A stretch of 64,000 bases of DNA. Source: Gnetum montanum (Eukaryota; Streptophyta; Gnetopsida; Gnetales; Gnetaceae). Position numbers and translations under genes: made by a program. The notes under the pieces are model-generated. The model saw nothing but the letters and a program-made list of their open reading frames with translations. It searched no databases and had not been told where the DNA came from. The DNA lies in NCBI GenBank assembly GCA_015680685.1, contig MNCI01036287.1, positions 329,378-393,377 of the forward strand. Direction: 5' to 3'. Shown in pieces: positions 25,501 through 37,081 of this stretch (its first letter is position 1; each line of letters opens with the position of its first letter).

Positions 25501-28500
25501 ATAGAGTAGATACCACATCATGGAAAGACACAGAGATAAATACGAGAGGTTCTGTCGATTTAAGGCTTGATACAGAGGTAACTAGAAAGAGAAATCGAAG
25601 TGATGGTCTTCCAAGCAATGAATGGTGCAGGGAAACACGTAGTGCAAACGCTCACTATAACTCAGAGGTTAGGGAGAGAAATGTCTCATCTAAAAGTGGC
25701 AGCGGTTTCAGTGTGATGAAAATGGATTCACATGGTTTGTCTCAAATAGATTTAGAGAAACCAAAAGATGGATCAGCAAAAGTTGATAGATATGGAAGAA
25801 TAATGCGAGAAGGAAACAGTGATAGTGAATCAGATGATTATCCCAATGATTCAAAAATAAGAGGTGGTCCTAAGCATAGCAGAAGTCCTTCCATGGGTCA
25901 AAGCAGATACAGAAGACGGAGTTACAGTAGATCTCCAAGGAGGAGAACAAAGTGGAGTGTGTCTCGCAGGTTTCTTTCTTTGCCTTTTTGCTGTTCCTGT
26001 TTTAGAATTTTAAATATTTCTTTATGTTTTTTATATTTGTTGACATATCTTATTTAAGCTATTTTATTCTTCTAGGGTTTTTGAGATTTAAATCACAACA
26101 CTTATATTGTTAAATACTTAATTTTGAATATTTCAGCCCATCTCCTAAGAGACGTAGGAGCAGAAGTAGAACACCACATGATTTGCGACATACAGCTGAA
26201 CTAAAGTGGGGTGGAAATATTAAAGGAAGGGAAAAATGCAATAATTTTGCTCGTGGTAGATGTCATAAAGGACCTGCTTGTAGATACCTGCACATTGAAC
26301 CAGGTGAATCTACTAGTAAATTTTCTAGTAGCAAAAAGAGCATTGGAGTGCCAGATAGCATAGATAATTCTCAGAAATACATTGGTAATAAAGAAGGCTA
26401 TAGTTCAGGCCAAGGGGACCGAAGCAGAAATTTATCATATGACCGATCAACTGCTAAACATGAATATGATGATTTGGAGGAACGAAGGCATCCAGAATCT
26501 GATCTACATAACAACCGTTCTGCCAGCGAGTGCAATGACTTTAAAAGGGGTAAATGTTACAGAGGATCAAGTTGCAGGTTTCGTCATTCAGAATCTGCTT
26601 CTAGCACTAGAGCAAAGAATGTTCTCAATGAAGCTCAGCAAGAAAGGTTGGAAAGTAGGAAAAGTCATTCAACGTCTTTTGATAGGAATGACTTGTTTTC
26701 TTCATCTGAAGTCAATAAACCTCAGAGGTCATCCCCAGACAGATATCGGGAACCTCACCAGCGTCATAATTTTGGAGAGAGGAGTAGTGGCTATGGAAGA
26801 GGTAATGATAAATCTGTGCAAACTTGTAAATTTTTTGCGAGAGGCTGTTGTCAAAAAGGATCATCATGTAAGTACCTGCACCATGATCGTAATATTGATG
26901 ATCAAGGTAGGAGAGGAGGTAGGAACGATGCTGGCTATCAATGTGTCAATGACATACGAGATATTGAAAGGAATTCTAACAGTACGTTTGAGTCCCAATC
27001 TTCAGCTTATGATAGGCCAAAAAAATTTGAAGGTAACTGGCAGGAACAACAGAGGCGTGATAATTTATCTGTCACCGATAGTACAGCTATTGAGAAAGTA
27101 CAAGAACAGTCACATGTAGTTGATAGACCTTATCAATTTGATTCTTTTGAAAAACCTCAACATCAGGTTATACCAAGAAATCTATCAGCCAAGTCTTCAT
27201 CCTGGGACAAGATTGATTCTTGTAGGAAAGACTTAAATTCTTCAACTCTTCTTAAACCTCCTCAAACTATAAATGACAGTGTAGATTTAAGCTCTTCCAT
27301 TAAACCCATGAATGGTGCAAGGTCTCAGACAGAATATACTAGAGTTTCTAATTCATCCATGCCTCATCTGAGTGTGCATCAAAGTTACATGTCAGCAAGG
27401 GAGGATGTATCTAATACAGAGCATCATGGATCTGAAAATTTTTCAAAGCAGAATGAACTACCAATGAAACAAAAGTTATCTACTGAAGAACAATTTGCAT
27501 CTGAGAATTATTCACGTCAGAATCAGACATCAGTGAGACACAATGCACCTACGAGTGTGTCTCATGGTTTGGAAAACGTTCCAATTCAGAATCAGGCATT
27601 GGCAATACAAAGGCCATCTACCAGAGAGTCCCATGGATCTGACAAATTTTCACTCCAAGATCACGTACAACCTATAAAGATGTTGACTGTTGAGCCCCAT
27701 GCATCTGTACTAAATAATCAAGAAACTTCCCAGGGAAATTGTTCAAATCAGTTGAAATTGTATGCTACAAATTCAGTAGATGCCTCTCAAGTAAACCACC
27801 CTGTCAGTCATTCTGAAAGAACTGTACCATCTGTGCCGTCTCATCCAGGTGTGGGACTCTTAAACCCTACTTCTGTGTCATAGTCAAGTTCGGAAAATAA
27901 TTCAAGAACTATTTCGTTTCTGAATTCAATTCCTCTGCATGCTAAAAGTAATGTCTTCCACATTGTTTAATCAAAGTTAATTTTCAGGAAGCATAGCTCT
28001 TGGTTTCATGTCTGATAGTGATATGCCTTTTGTTTTACAGGTACATCAAACAATTCTGATTTGAATCTCCCTGCCATCAGTTCAACAAGCTTGCAGACTT
28101 CATCGTATCATCAAGCTTCCTACCAGTCTCATAGCAAAATGACGTTTGAGGTTGCACAGGTTCAGGATAAACAAGTAGCTTCAAATGATAATAGCAATGC
28201 TGTTACTGGTTCCATTGATGCAATGCCCTCACAAGCAGGTGCAAGTGCCATTTTAGAACCACTTAAAATTTCCTTGAAGTCAGACACATGTACTAGTTCA
28301 CAGGCTTTAGGTATTGCTAACCAAGTTAGTTTCGGACAACAAAATCAAGTTGTTCATCATCATAACCAATCACAGCAGGTTGGATCATTACCACCCCAGC
28401 CATGGCATTCAGGAATAGGTTTAAGTGGATCACATACATCAAACAGTTATCAACAATCACTGCAGTTTACTCAACACATAAAGAGTGACACTGGAACTTT

Positions 28501-29238
28501 GATTGATAATTATGTTGCTCTGCCTGACACTAGCTCCAAAGCCAATGAACTAAGGGAACTTTTGCAATCAGTGAACGAGACATTGAAAGCACAACCTGCA
28601 GAAGGGTTACAAGTAGGCATAACTCCTTTGCTTGAAAATGTTAGTCCAAGTAGATGTGAAGTTGCTGTACAGAAAGAAAATGTTTTGGACAAGACAGCTC
28701 ATTCTGAAGTACCCAATACCTCTATGATTGAAGTTAATATAAATGCTTCCCCACGTTCTAATTTCAAGAATGATGGTAAGAACAGCACTGTTGTGCAGCC
28801 TATGGAGTTGGAAACAATACATGGAACTTCTGAAATAAGTCAAAGTCTCATGCAAGATGACATCAAGAAGCAAAAGGAAGCAAAAGCTATGAGGATTTTC
28901 AGAGCAGCAATTGCTGAATTTGTGAAGGATTTTCTCAAACCCACATGGAAAGAGGGGCATTTGAGTAAAGAAGCATTCAAAACAATTGTCAAAAAAGTTG
29001 TAGATAAGGTTTCAGGCTCGTTGCAAAGCCATCAAATTCCAAGGTCACAAGAGAAAAGTGAACAATATCTTGAAATGTCTAAGCAAAAGCTCACAAAGCT
29101 TATTGAGGTAATTTGCTTGATTTTTGTTTTTGAAAATGTTCTGATGATGAACTGTTAGGTGGTTAGATTTTTAATCACTAATACTAACTGGTACAATCTT
29201 TTTCGCAGGGCTACGTTGACAAGTATGTAAAGACTTGA
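19503..29238 (+). CDS. SURP and triple CCCH zinc-finger, RS-rich RNA-processing protein
   Basis: I assign seven coding exons: 19503-20226, 20321-20392, 20556-20672, 25423-25969, 26137-27848, 28041-29107 and 29209-29238. All have GT-AG borders and compatible phases, giving about 1422 residues. Domains: a SURP/SWAP module at about 95-153 (IEILSQFVVNNGPEFENMAR ... YEYFQWFKKF), known to mediate splicing-factor contacts; an RS-rich stretch at about 455-502 (RRSYSRSPRRR); and three CX7CX5CX3H fingers at about 521-539, 619-637 and 717-735. A long Ser/Gln-rich low-complexity region follows. The conserved C-terminus runs from FRAAIAEFVKDFLKPTWKEG to a final YVDKYVKT. The overall plan resembles plant CCCH proteins of the Arabidopsis C3H38 type. 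Nuclear pre-mRNA processing is inferred from the domains. Intron 3 is 4.7 kb and holds SINE and LINE copies; small unassigned exons there cannot be excluded. Confidence 0.85.
21055..21135 (+). repeat. SINE-like copy (family 1) in intron 3 of the zinc-finger gene
   Basis: TTATTAGCTTAGTGATAAGA and CACAGGTTTGATTCC with tRNA-like spacing. In sense orientation relative to the host gene. Confidence 0.55.
21630..22130 (+). mobile_element. Truncated RTE-like LINE 3' end in intron 3
   Basis: Decayed coding sequence for the LINE C-terminus: KLKGKFYRIVIKPAILYSVM, then in other frames MEEMQMLRLML, IDKLQECCFR and EWGKRTHRADLYCWD. These correspond to the region after the reverse-transcriptase domain of plant RTE-like LINEs, the same part found at 17.3 kb. 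Several frameshifts and stops make it inert. Confidence 0.6.
22215..22330 (+). repeat. tRNA-derived SINE-like copy (family 2) in intron 3
   Basis: GGGAGTGATGGTAGGGTGC (A-box-like) and CCTGGGTTTGAGCTTGGG (B-box-like). Matches the minus-strand copy at 7090-7205 in order and wording. Confidence 0.45.
23890..24000 (-). repeat. Third SINE-like tRNA-related segment in intron 3
   Basis: The minus strand reads CTTGGTTAGAGCATGCAAC followed by CATGTTCAATTCCAAGAGG, an A-box and B-box-like pair. The wording differs from families 1 and 2, so it may be a third family or an old tRNA pseudogene. Confidence 0.4.
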
Positions 29239-30052
29239 ATAGGATGTATATTTGTGCAAATGATGGGATAAGCTGTCGTTTCATTTATGATTTTTAGGAG
29301 TCCCTGACTTTTGTACCTTTAAGTTCCCTGATCAATGAATTTTTTGGGTCTTTACGTTGATCTTTGTACATGATTTGCTAGAAGGCAAAATGGTTTATGC
29401 TGCAAAGAAATGTTAATTTATTTTGGGAATATGAAAGAATGAGGATTCTCTTTATCACATAGTTGACTGCCAACTCTTGTAGAATGAATGAGTTATTTTA
29501 GTACTTTGTTTCTCTTTCTTTTTACAAAATCTTTCAGTAATTTGTAATTTGCAGCTTTATTTTATTTTTACTGGTGCATACTAGCTTAGTTGTATATTTC
29601 TATAAATTGGCCGAGGAAAGCTTTTTAAAGATGTATGTTCTTACCAAATCCTTTACATTTAGTGAAATAAAAAATATGGCTTATATACTTAGCTGTATAG
29701 TTTTTTTTTAATGAATTTGAGCCGTGGTAGGGATACATGGAGTAAAACTGCATGGTGCTATATCAAGTTCAAGCATACCTTTACAACGCAAAATGAAATA
29801 AAATTAAATTTGAGATCTGAACTTGTGCAGTAAAATTGGTTATGGATGAAATATTATTTAGGTTCTTCTAAAGCATTATGGGTAGAATATTATTTAATGT
29901 AGCATTACTGATCTATCATTGGTAGTTCATCTCTTTGTTTGAATATGATTGTAATGTGATGTACTATCATTTATTTCATAATTAATCAAGATCATTTGTA
30001 ATTACTTGCAAATAAGTCGTAACAAAAAGGTGCGATGCAAGTCGTGTGAGGC
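29239..30052 (+). other. 3' flank of the zinc-finger gene
   Basis: T-rich sequence following the stop at 29238, likely holding the 3' UTR and polyadenylation region. No single poly-A signal stands out (AATGAATG near 29330 and AATAAA-like at 29665 are candidates). No coding sequence or known repeat is seen. Confidence 0.4.
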
Positions 30053-30630
30053 GATGACTTTTACATACGTAAGGAAGACATCAATCAATTATAGAAAATG
30101 TGTAAGAAATGACTTTTACATAAAACATAAGGAAGACATCAATCAATTATAGAAAATGTGTAAGAAATGACTTTTACATAAAACATAAGGAAGACATCAA
30201 TCAATTATAGAAAATGTGTAAGAAATGACTTTTACATAAAACATAAGGAAGACATCAATCAATTATAGAAAATGTGTAAGAAATGACTTTTACATAAAAC
30301 ATAAGGAAGACATCAATCAATTATAGAAAATGTGTAAGAAATGACTTTTACATAAAACATAAGGAAGACATCAATCAATTATAGAAAATGTGTAAGAAAT
30401 GACTTTTACATAAAACATAAGGAAGACATCAATCAATTATAGAAAATGTGTAAGAAATGACTTTTACATAAAACATAAGGAAGACATCAATCAATTATAG
30501 AAAATGTGTAAGAAATGACTTTTACATAAAACATAAGGAAGACATCAATCAATTATAGAAAATGTGTAAGAAATGACTTTTACATAAAACATAAGGAAGA
30601 CATCAATCAATTATAGAAAATGTGTAAGAA
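30053..30630. repeat. Ten-copy 58-bp tandem array
   Basis: A 58-bp unit containing GACATCAATCAATTATAG and GACTTTTACATAAAACATAA is repeated ten times. Copies are virtually identical, except that the first has TACATACGTAAGG in place of TACATAAAACATAAGG. There is no spacer variation, no palindromic repeat and no coding potential. The homogeneity points to recent amplification. Confidence 0.95.
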
Positions 30631-31045
30631 AATATAGTGAGGAATAATTAGGGATCAATAAATAGTAAGTGCAAATGAGGGAAAATGTAGAAGAAAATAT
30701 AGTGAGGAGAAATTAGGAATCAATAAAATAGTAAGTGCAAATGATGATGAATCATTAGAGAAGGTAATGTTGTAGCATTGTGTAGAAGGTAATTAGAATA
30801 ACGTTAACAAGGAATAATATATATATGTTTAACGTAATGGAATTAAGGATAACAAGGAACAATATATATATGTTTAATGTAATGGAAGTAGTTTGCAACA
30901 AAAGTGTAATGAAATACTAAAGTCATTATAATCAATCTAATTTGTAATGATCATTTAAGAAACCAAAAGGTTAATAAGTTACTCATAAAATCAATCTAAT
31001 TTGTAATGATCATTTAAGAAACCAAAAGGTTAATAAGTTACTCAT
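30631..31045. repeat. Cascade of short direct duplications
   Basis: Three pairs of duplications follow the 58-bp array: AAGAAAATATAGTGAGGA units at 30628 and 30691, AACAAGGAA units at 30808 and 30850, and a unit of about 60 bp (TAATTTGTAATGATCATT) at about 30940 and 31000. The edges of the tandem array thus look like a hotspot of replication slippage. Confidence 0.75.
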
Positions 31046-33579
31046 AAATGGAAGAAGTGAAGAAGGATTTAGTTTCTTAAATACAAAGAGAAGATTCAAA
31101 GTGAACCATTTGTAATCTTGTTTAGTTTTTAGAAGAGGAAGAGAAAACCATTTGTTAGTTTTTTGACGAGGAAGAGAGAACCATTTGGAAGGTTATAATG
31201 GAGTAAAGGAAAATGATTATAAAGAAGGATAGACTATGAATGAGGTAGTAGTTCATAATAGATCAAGCTATGGTTTGCTAAAGGAGTTCATGAGGGCCTA
31301 GTTTATGTAAGATTGATCAATTAAGAAAATTCTGAGAAGACCTGTTGTAACAGACAAAGGTAGACATTGTAAGGATGAAGCCAAGAAGAATATGTTACGA
31401 AGAAGTGATTTCTAGTGAATCAGCTAAATACCAAAGAGTGACTACTGAATATGAAATAATGCAATTACGAAAGATGTATAATTCTGAGTTTGTTCATTTA
31501 ACAAATCATGTGTTAAGTCTTCGCATAACCTATAATTAGAGTTGTCCAAGAAGACATAAAACCAAGCTCTCACACTTTCATCCAAAACAAACTTAGATTG
31601 CTATGCAAATTATAGTCCACAGTATTCTCCTAACATTTATACTCTATCTATATTTGTAGATGTATATAATTCAAATGGAAACTAGTCTTAGTATTGTACT
31701 TAGCAACATACCATAATATTAGATGAAATATATTAGAGCCTTAGTGTTGTACCTAGCAACATATAATAATACCTGATAAAATATATTAGAGCCTTTGCAT
31801 GGAAAATGCAGGTCAGATTTTTGATTTCAGTGGGTTATAGAGAGTTGTGGGTTTTTTGAGTGAATTTTGAGGGTATTAGTAGACATAAGTAAAATTTAGA
31901 AAGAAAAAGAGATTTATCATGATTATTGAGTTGAAGTGAATTGTTATTCTTATATCCTATATCTTCTTAGTTCTATTGGATTAGGTCAATTTCAGCTATT
32001 TTTTGCACAATGCTTATACATCTTAGTACAATTTGCTAGAATTAGTTACATGCTTGAATTGGATTATTATTATTCATGCTTGCTACTTCTCAAATTTATA
32101 TTTGCTGATTGGATTTGGCAAGTCAAGGATGATTTTGAATGCTTGTCATTGGTATTTATACTTATTATCACATTTGTTTGGAAATGGTCTCTAAAATTTG
32201 ATTCTACATTTTTATAGTACAAAAAAGTTCCATGTTTTAGTGAGCTTGCAAATCTACTTTTTATTTTCAGATTTTTTTTTCAAGTTGGAGCTATTCTTAA
32301 AATTGGAATTTTACTTGAGTCCATTGAGACCCTCTTAGATCTAGTTTCAAAATTCATTTAAAGATTTTTTTTTAGAAATTTCTATAACTCAATGTTTCTT
32401 ATTTGGAATTTCAGTATTTACACCAAGCATCTTACTATTAAGTTAACACCTCATTGTTAAAATTGACATCATTGTTTGTATTAGTGAAATTTAGAGAACT
32501 CATTATCGGTTAAAGTAGATCTTAACACTTGTAAGCTAAAATTGAAACCAATATTTTATTACATTTGTGTAGACAAATCTATGAGACAAATGAATTTCTG
32601 CAAAATTCATCAATTGCAATAAATGCCAAGTATAGTAGATGTGTTCAATATTTATGCAACTTGAACACATCTTTTATTCCTTAGACCTAACACATGTAGC
32701 TTGAATAATTTATACAAAGACTGACTAAAGATTTATTATTTTTTAAAATTTGTTTTACAACATTCAAATAATACATGCAGTTTATTTTCGACTATTTGCA
32801 ATAAACACGATCAATATGTTTTGTCTTTATGATACTCATTGTTCCATCTTCTAAGTTTAGATGATGTGATCCCATTCTTACTTTCCTAATTAGTGCTCTC
32901 ATGGATATTGAAATTGTTGCATATAGATATTTCTTTTCATCTACCTCTAATATTTTATCAGAAGTCTTTTTTATTTATTTAGTTGGCTATTTGAACCTTA
33001 TTTTGTCATCTCTTTAAAACTTTATTTGTGATAATTTTCTAAGCTTATTTTGAATTTAGTATTATATCAATATTATTGATACCTCATTTTGGTAGCTATA
33101 ATCATCCTTTCCTATTATTGAGATTTTTGATGATCTCTAATGAGATTTTTTTATCATTTTTATTAGTTAAGTAGAATGTTAAGAATTGATACATTTCTTT
33201 AGCTTCAAATGGCAACAAATTAGGTTCAAATAAAAGTGTTATATACATGACTTGTGTTTTCACCTTAAATTCATCCAATGGAATCATTTTTAAAGTTTTT
33301 CAATTTACTTCCATGATTCTTTATCAAGCATTAAGTCCCACACCACACATCCTTTGGATAATTATTTAAAAAAATATTTTCAAATTGTTGAAGTCCAAAT
33401 ATTAAGATTACTACATCTATTCTTTATTATATATAATGCCTCTAGACATTTGCAACTCATAATATACAATGCTTTGACTTATAATTTTGAGAGCATTCTA
33501 CTCCCAAATATTTGTGTACATTCACAATCTTGAGTTTTTATTATTTATCTATAAAGTGTAATATCTCTTATTAGTTCCA
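31046..33579. other. AT-rich region with one SINE-like copy
   Basis: No gene recognised; frames here are short and of unremarkable composition. A decayed family 1 SINE lies on the minus strand at about 32380-32455 (ends GTTAACACCTCATTG). The part beyond about 32,800 may belong to the LINE listed next. Confidence 0.4.
32380..32455 (-). repeat. Decayed SINE-like copy (family 1)
   Basis: Contains TATAACTCAATGTTTC, then ACCAAGCATCTTACTATTAAGTTAACACCTC, the reversed form of the family 1 head. Strongly decayed. Confidence 0.4.
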
Positions 33580-34650
33580 CAAATTAGCACTTTTGTTCTG
33601 TCAATATTCACCTTCCTTCCTATTCATTCATAGAAATTTTCTAGTTTATGTAACATTGCTTTCAACTCTATTTCTGAATTTGTAGTTAGTGCTATATCAT
33701 TTGCAAAGATCAAAAGTTATATTCATGATTAATCCACTTTATTGGGATGAGTTCTAGTTATCTATTTAATCCACTCTCATAGTTTATCAATAAAAATGCC
33801 AAATAATGTTGGTAAAAGAGGACAACCTTGCTTTACTCCTATATTATTGTAATATTGACAAGATTGTTTAGTCTTTTCATCTTTTAATTCAAAAAATATT
33901 TTTCTATATAAAGTTTGGATGGCATTAAGTAAAGTAGAATTAACTTTAAGTTTGGTAAGTTTTCCTCATAATTGTTCTTTCACAACAGAGTTAAATGCTT
34001 TAGTAAAATCAATAAAATTAAGAAATGGCTTACCTTGTTTACTCTTTTCTTTTTCAATGCAATCTAAGAGTAACTAGATAATCTAGTGTATAAGGTTTTT
34101 TTTTTCCTAAATCCTACTTATAAAACTGTATGTAAATTATTTTCTTTTGCCCAAATCCCAGTTTTTCTCTAGAATGGTAACTAATAATTTTGCGAACAAG
34201 TTTTTCATTATGATTAATTTGTAAGTATTTAAATTTGATTTGGCTCTTTTATTAAAAAGCCTAATAGCTTTACTAATCATCCATTGTCTAGTTAAACTAT
34301 TTTGAAGTCCTTAATTAGGTAATTTTCAAGTCTCTCTCTTAAATAAAATTTCACCACATTTTAATAATTCAGTGTATAATCCTTTTACAAATATAGCTTT
34401 TCTAGAAGCTACTTTCTGAATTTCCTCTACTAGTTATACATAAGTTGTAAAATATTTGGGATCATGAAACTAGTTATGTTATTTGCCTGGTGATAAATTT
34501 TTTTTTGTAGAATCATTTTATTTTTGCAAAATTGCTTGGAGAAACTTTATTCTTATAAAGTTTTCAAAAACTTTGTGGATTTTGTTTTATCCTTTGCATC
34601 ATATTTTGTTGATGTTCTTTTAGAATTTTTTATTCAATTAAAGCACTTTC
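33580..34650 (-). pseudogene. LINE reverse transcriptase remnant
   Basis: Minus-strand fragments give FIDFTKAFN (palm motif A region) at about 34000, GVKQGCPLLPTLFGIFIDK (motif B region) at about 33790-33845 and FANDIAL (a decayed YADD box, motif C) at about 33700. Order and spacing are those of a non-LTR retrotransposon reverse transcriptase. The sequence is AT-rich with many stops and frame shifts, so it is long dead. The motif C Asp pair is reduced to Asn-Asp. Confidence 0.75.
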
Positions 34651-34701
34651 CTATAGTCCTTATTCAAAGCTACTTTATTATAGGAATTTTTGATAGCTAA
34701 A

Positions 34702-35206
34702 TGATGAATCATTCAAATTGGCTACATCAACGAGCATGCATTGACGTAGCCCCATCAATGCATGGTTTGATGCATTGACGTAGATGTGTTGATGTAGTGT
34801 CTAGCCTTGCCTATATAAATGTATGTACCCACACATTTATGACATGTTAAGTTAGTAGCCTAGCCAAACTCTTGTAGTTTTCCTATTCCAGAGTTAAAAT
34901 ATTTTCTAAGTGACCACATTAGGACTTCAAGGATTGTATGGATCCTAATTTGAGCATCAATGTACTTGAACACTTTGATGTGATGGCAATAAAGATGAGA
35001 TTCTTGGAACTCCTTACAAAACTTAGAATAGATTAATGTTTACTTCATGCACTTTATTATTAATGCAATTTACTTTCTTATTCTTAATTAATACACTTAA
35101 TAATAAACACATAAGTAAGACTACCTTGAACATACTGTTAATGCTTGGTAATCATAGTGGTATTATTGCTTGGTTCGCTTAGTAGCTTAACACTTGGTAA
35201 CCTAGT
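34702..35206 (+). repeat. LTR fragment G, interrupted by element A
   Basis: Begins TGATGAATCATTC like the Athila-type LTRs. Its U3 has a different motif cluster (GATGCATTGACGTAG and reversed forms, 34720-34795) before TATATAAAT at 34812-34820. Downstream sequence matches fragment F (GTAATTAATACAC, TTGGTAACCTA). It stops at 35206, where the LTR of element A begins, and the rest should resume right of the window. No purine tract precedes it, so its own internal region is not visible. Confidence 0.65.
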
Positions 35207-37015
35207 TGTAGCGACTGAAAACGTTGGCCGCTGGAAGAACGCCGGGGGGTCGGCGGACGTGACAGTTCCAACCCTGTATTCGTGGGAGGGTGATGCTAGG
35301 TGTGTACGGACACGGGGTGCCCTGAACGGTCTGGTTGATCAGACAGGGACTTACATCGATGTCAATATAGCCTTTTAATGCTTACGGGTAGATAAAGCAA
35401 GGGAGAAACTGTAAAAAATGCAACAGTAATGCAAAATAATGCTTAAAGGTGAATAAAACAGAAATGTGACAGTAATACGAAATGATGCTGAATAAAAACA
35501 GGAATGCGACAGTAATACGAAATGATGCTTAAAGGTAAATAAGATAGAAAATAATGCAAGAAAGCTAGACAGTAAATGAGAGGTAAAGTAAGATATGGTT
35601 AGAAACATGCACCGCTCCAAAGCTACAAATTCGTCCGGTCAGGGTGGATACAATCGGCTGCACAGCGTGACGGAGTGTAGAAGTCCCGAGAGTAAGCGAG
35701 GCGTGCCGGGAAAAAGAAAGAGCTATGTGCTTGGACGCAAACTTCACGTACAAACAATGCGGGGCTCTACCAAGGTGGTAGAATGGAGATGGAGACCTTA
35801 CGCCAGCCGAGAGAGACTCTCTGTTTACAGTGTTAAACAGACGACTTTGTTTATTATAATGCCGGCGGAAAGGGGGGGGGGATCTTTGTTTCAGAATTTC
35901 AAAGTCCCACTACTTGGAAGTTGTTTGCTTCTAGAAGGACGCGAACTCTTTTGAAATTTCCAACTTTATAGATTGCTGGCTTTTTGCCAAATTGCGGGTA
36001 TCCTTTTTAGCAAAAAATTGCAGACACGTTATATGCTATTTGCCGGGATATTTATAGGGCTGAGGGTAAGCAAAAAGAGGCCATTTGAATGCTACATGCC
36101 ACAGGTTTGTGTTATCTTATTGGCACTATTCGAGCCATCTGTGACTGTTGGGCTTACAAGACCATTGCGCTGTGAGCCTGCCATGCAATAACTACGATCC
36201 TACTATGCCATAATCACGCCATTAGTGTCTGGAGACATGTGCCAATGGTCTGATTAGGTGGAGTGCATTGATGTCGCACAACCACCTGTATGCCTCACTG
36301 TGCTTTATGACGTGGCTTGCTTGGCGCAACGTAGCACCTTGCCACGTGTCCTGCCATATGTCACATGCTTGCTACGCTATGCTACACTACGTAGCATAGC
36401 AACTGGCCTTAGTTGCGAAAGTTTTGCTGATTTGCAACCCGTTCTTCTACGATGCCAGTTTTGTGAACTTTGTTGATTCCGCTTTTCGAACTGCCTTCTG
36501 TCTCTTCCACAGGATTGCTATGCCTTGCTGCACCATGTAGCTCAGCGTAGCGTAGCAACAGACATGGTCCGCCGCTTTCTGACGGAAAGGGACATCACTA
36601 CAGAACTCGAAATTGGATGAGGGGAGTGGGTAGTGAAGTCGTTGCTATGCTATGCTGCGTGATACTGCATAGCATAGCACTTCGTTCCACTATCGTTTTC
36701 TGAAGCTTGCTATGCTACATAGTGTAGCATAGCATAGTGGGCTTTGTGACTTAGAAAACTTGCCAAACTGTTTCTTGTGCACCCAGGATGCTGCCGTCGA
36801 TTTTGCATATTGTTTTTGAGTAGGTTGTTGACTATTTAGGCTACTTTAGTGGGCGGGCAGGATGGTACAGAACCAGTCCATGCTCAAAGTAGAAAATTTG
36901 CCAAACTGGTCGACCTGGACTTAGAACGTTCTTCTCTCAATAAACTACCATAGTGCTATGCAAACTGCAAGAGCTTGGTGAGGCCAAGATGACCTCACAT
37001 TTTTAGGGTGTTTCA
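35207..37015 (-). repeat. Element A 3' LTR
   Basis: About 1.8 kb, bounded by TGTAGCGACT and TGTTTCA. Read on the minus strand, U3 comes first and is packed with GCTATGC/GCATAGC words (36300-36740). Then a TATA box (TATAAAT, complement of 36050-36056) and an R/U5 part that contains three imperfect ~50-bp units (GACAGTAATACGAAATGATG, 35405-35535). The boundary is set by the polypurine tract at 37016 and by the break in LTR G at 35206. The partner LTR is not in the window. Confidence 0.7.
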
Positions 37016-37081
37016 TTGGCCCCTCTTTGTCGATGTCTGGAGAACAGGCTCGATGGACATCGACAAAGAATACGAAACACC
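37007..37081. promoter_or_regulatory. Element A polypurine tract inside a long inverted repeat
   Basis: The tract reads ACAAAGAGGGGCCAA on the minus strand and ends at the LTR boundary (37016). It lies within an interrupted hairpin: GGTGTTTC (37007-37014) pairs with GAAACACC (37074-37081), and CTTTGTCGATGTC (37025-37037) pairs perfectly with GACATCGACAAAG (37056-37068). Element B has the same arrangement at 45833-45909. Confidence 0.75.

Noticed and set aside
30053-30630. Possible CRISPR-like array
   Set aside because: The whole 58-bp unit is repeated without variable spacers, and the genome is clearly plant nuclear.
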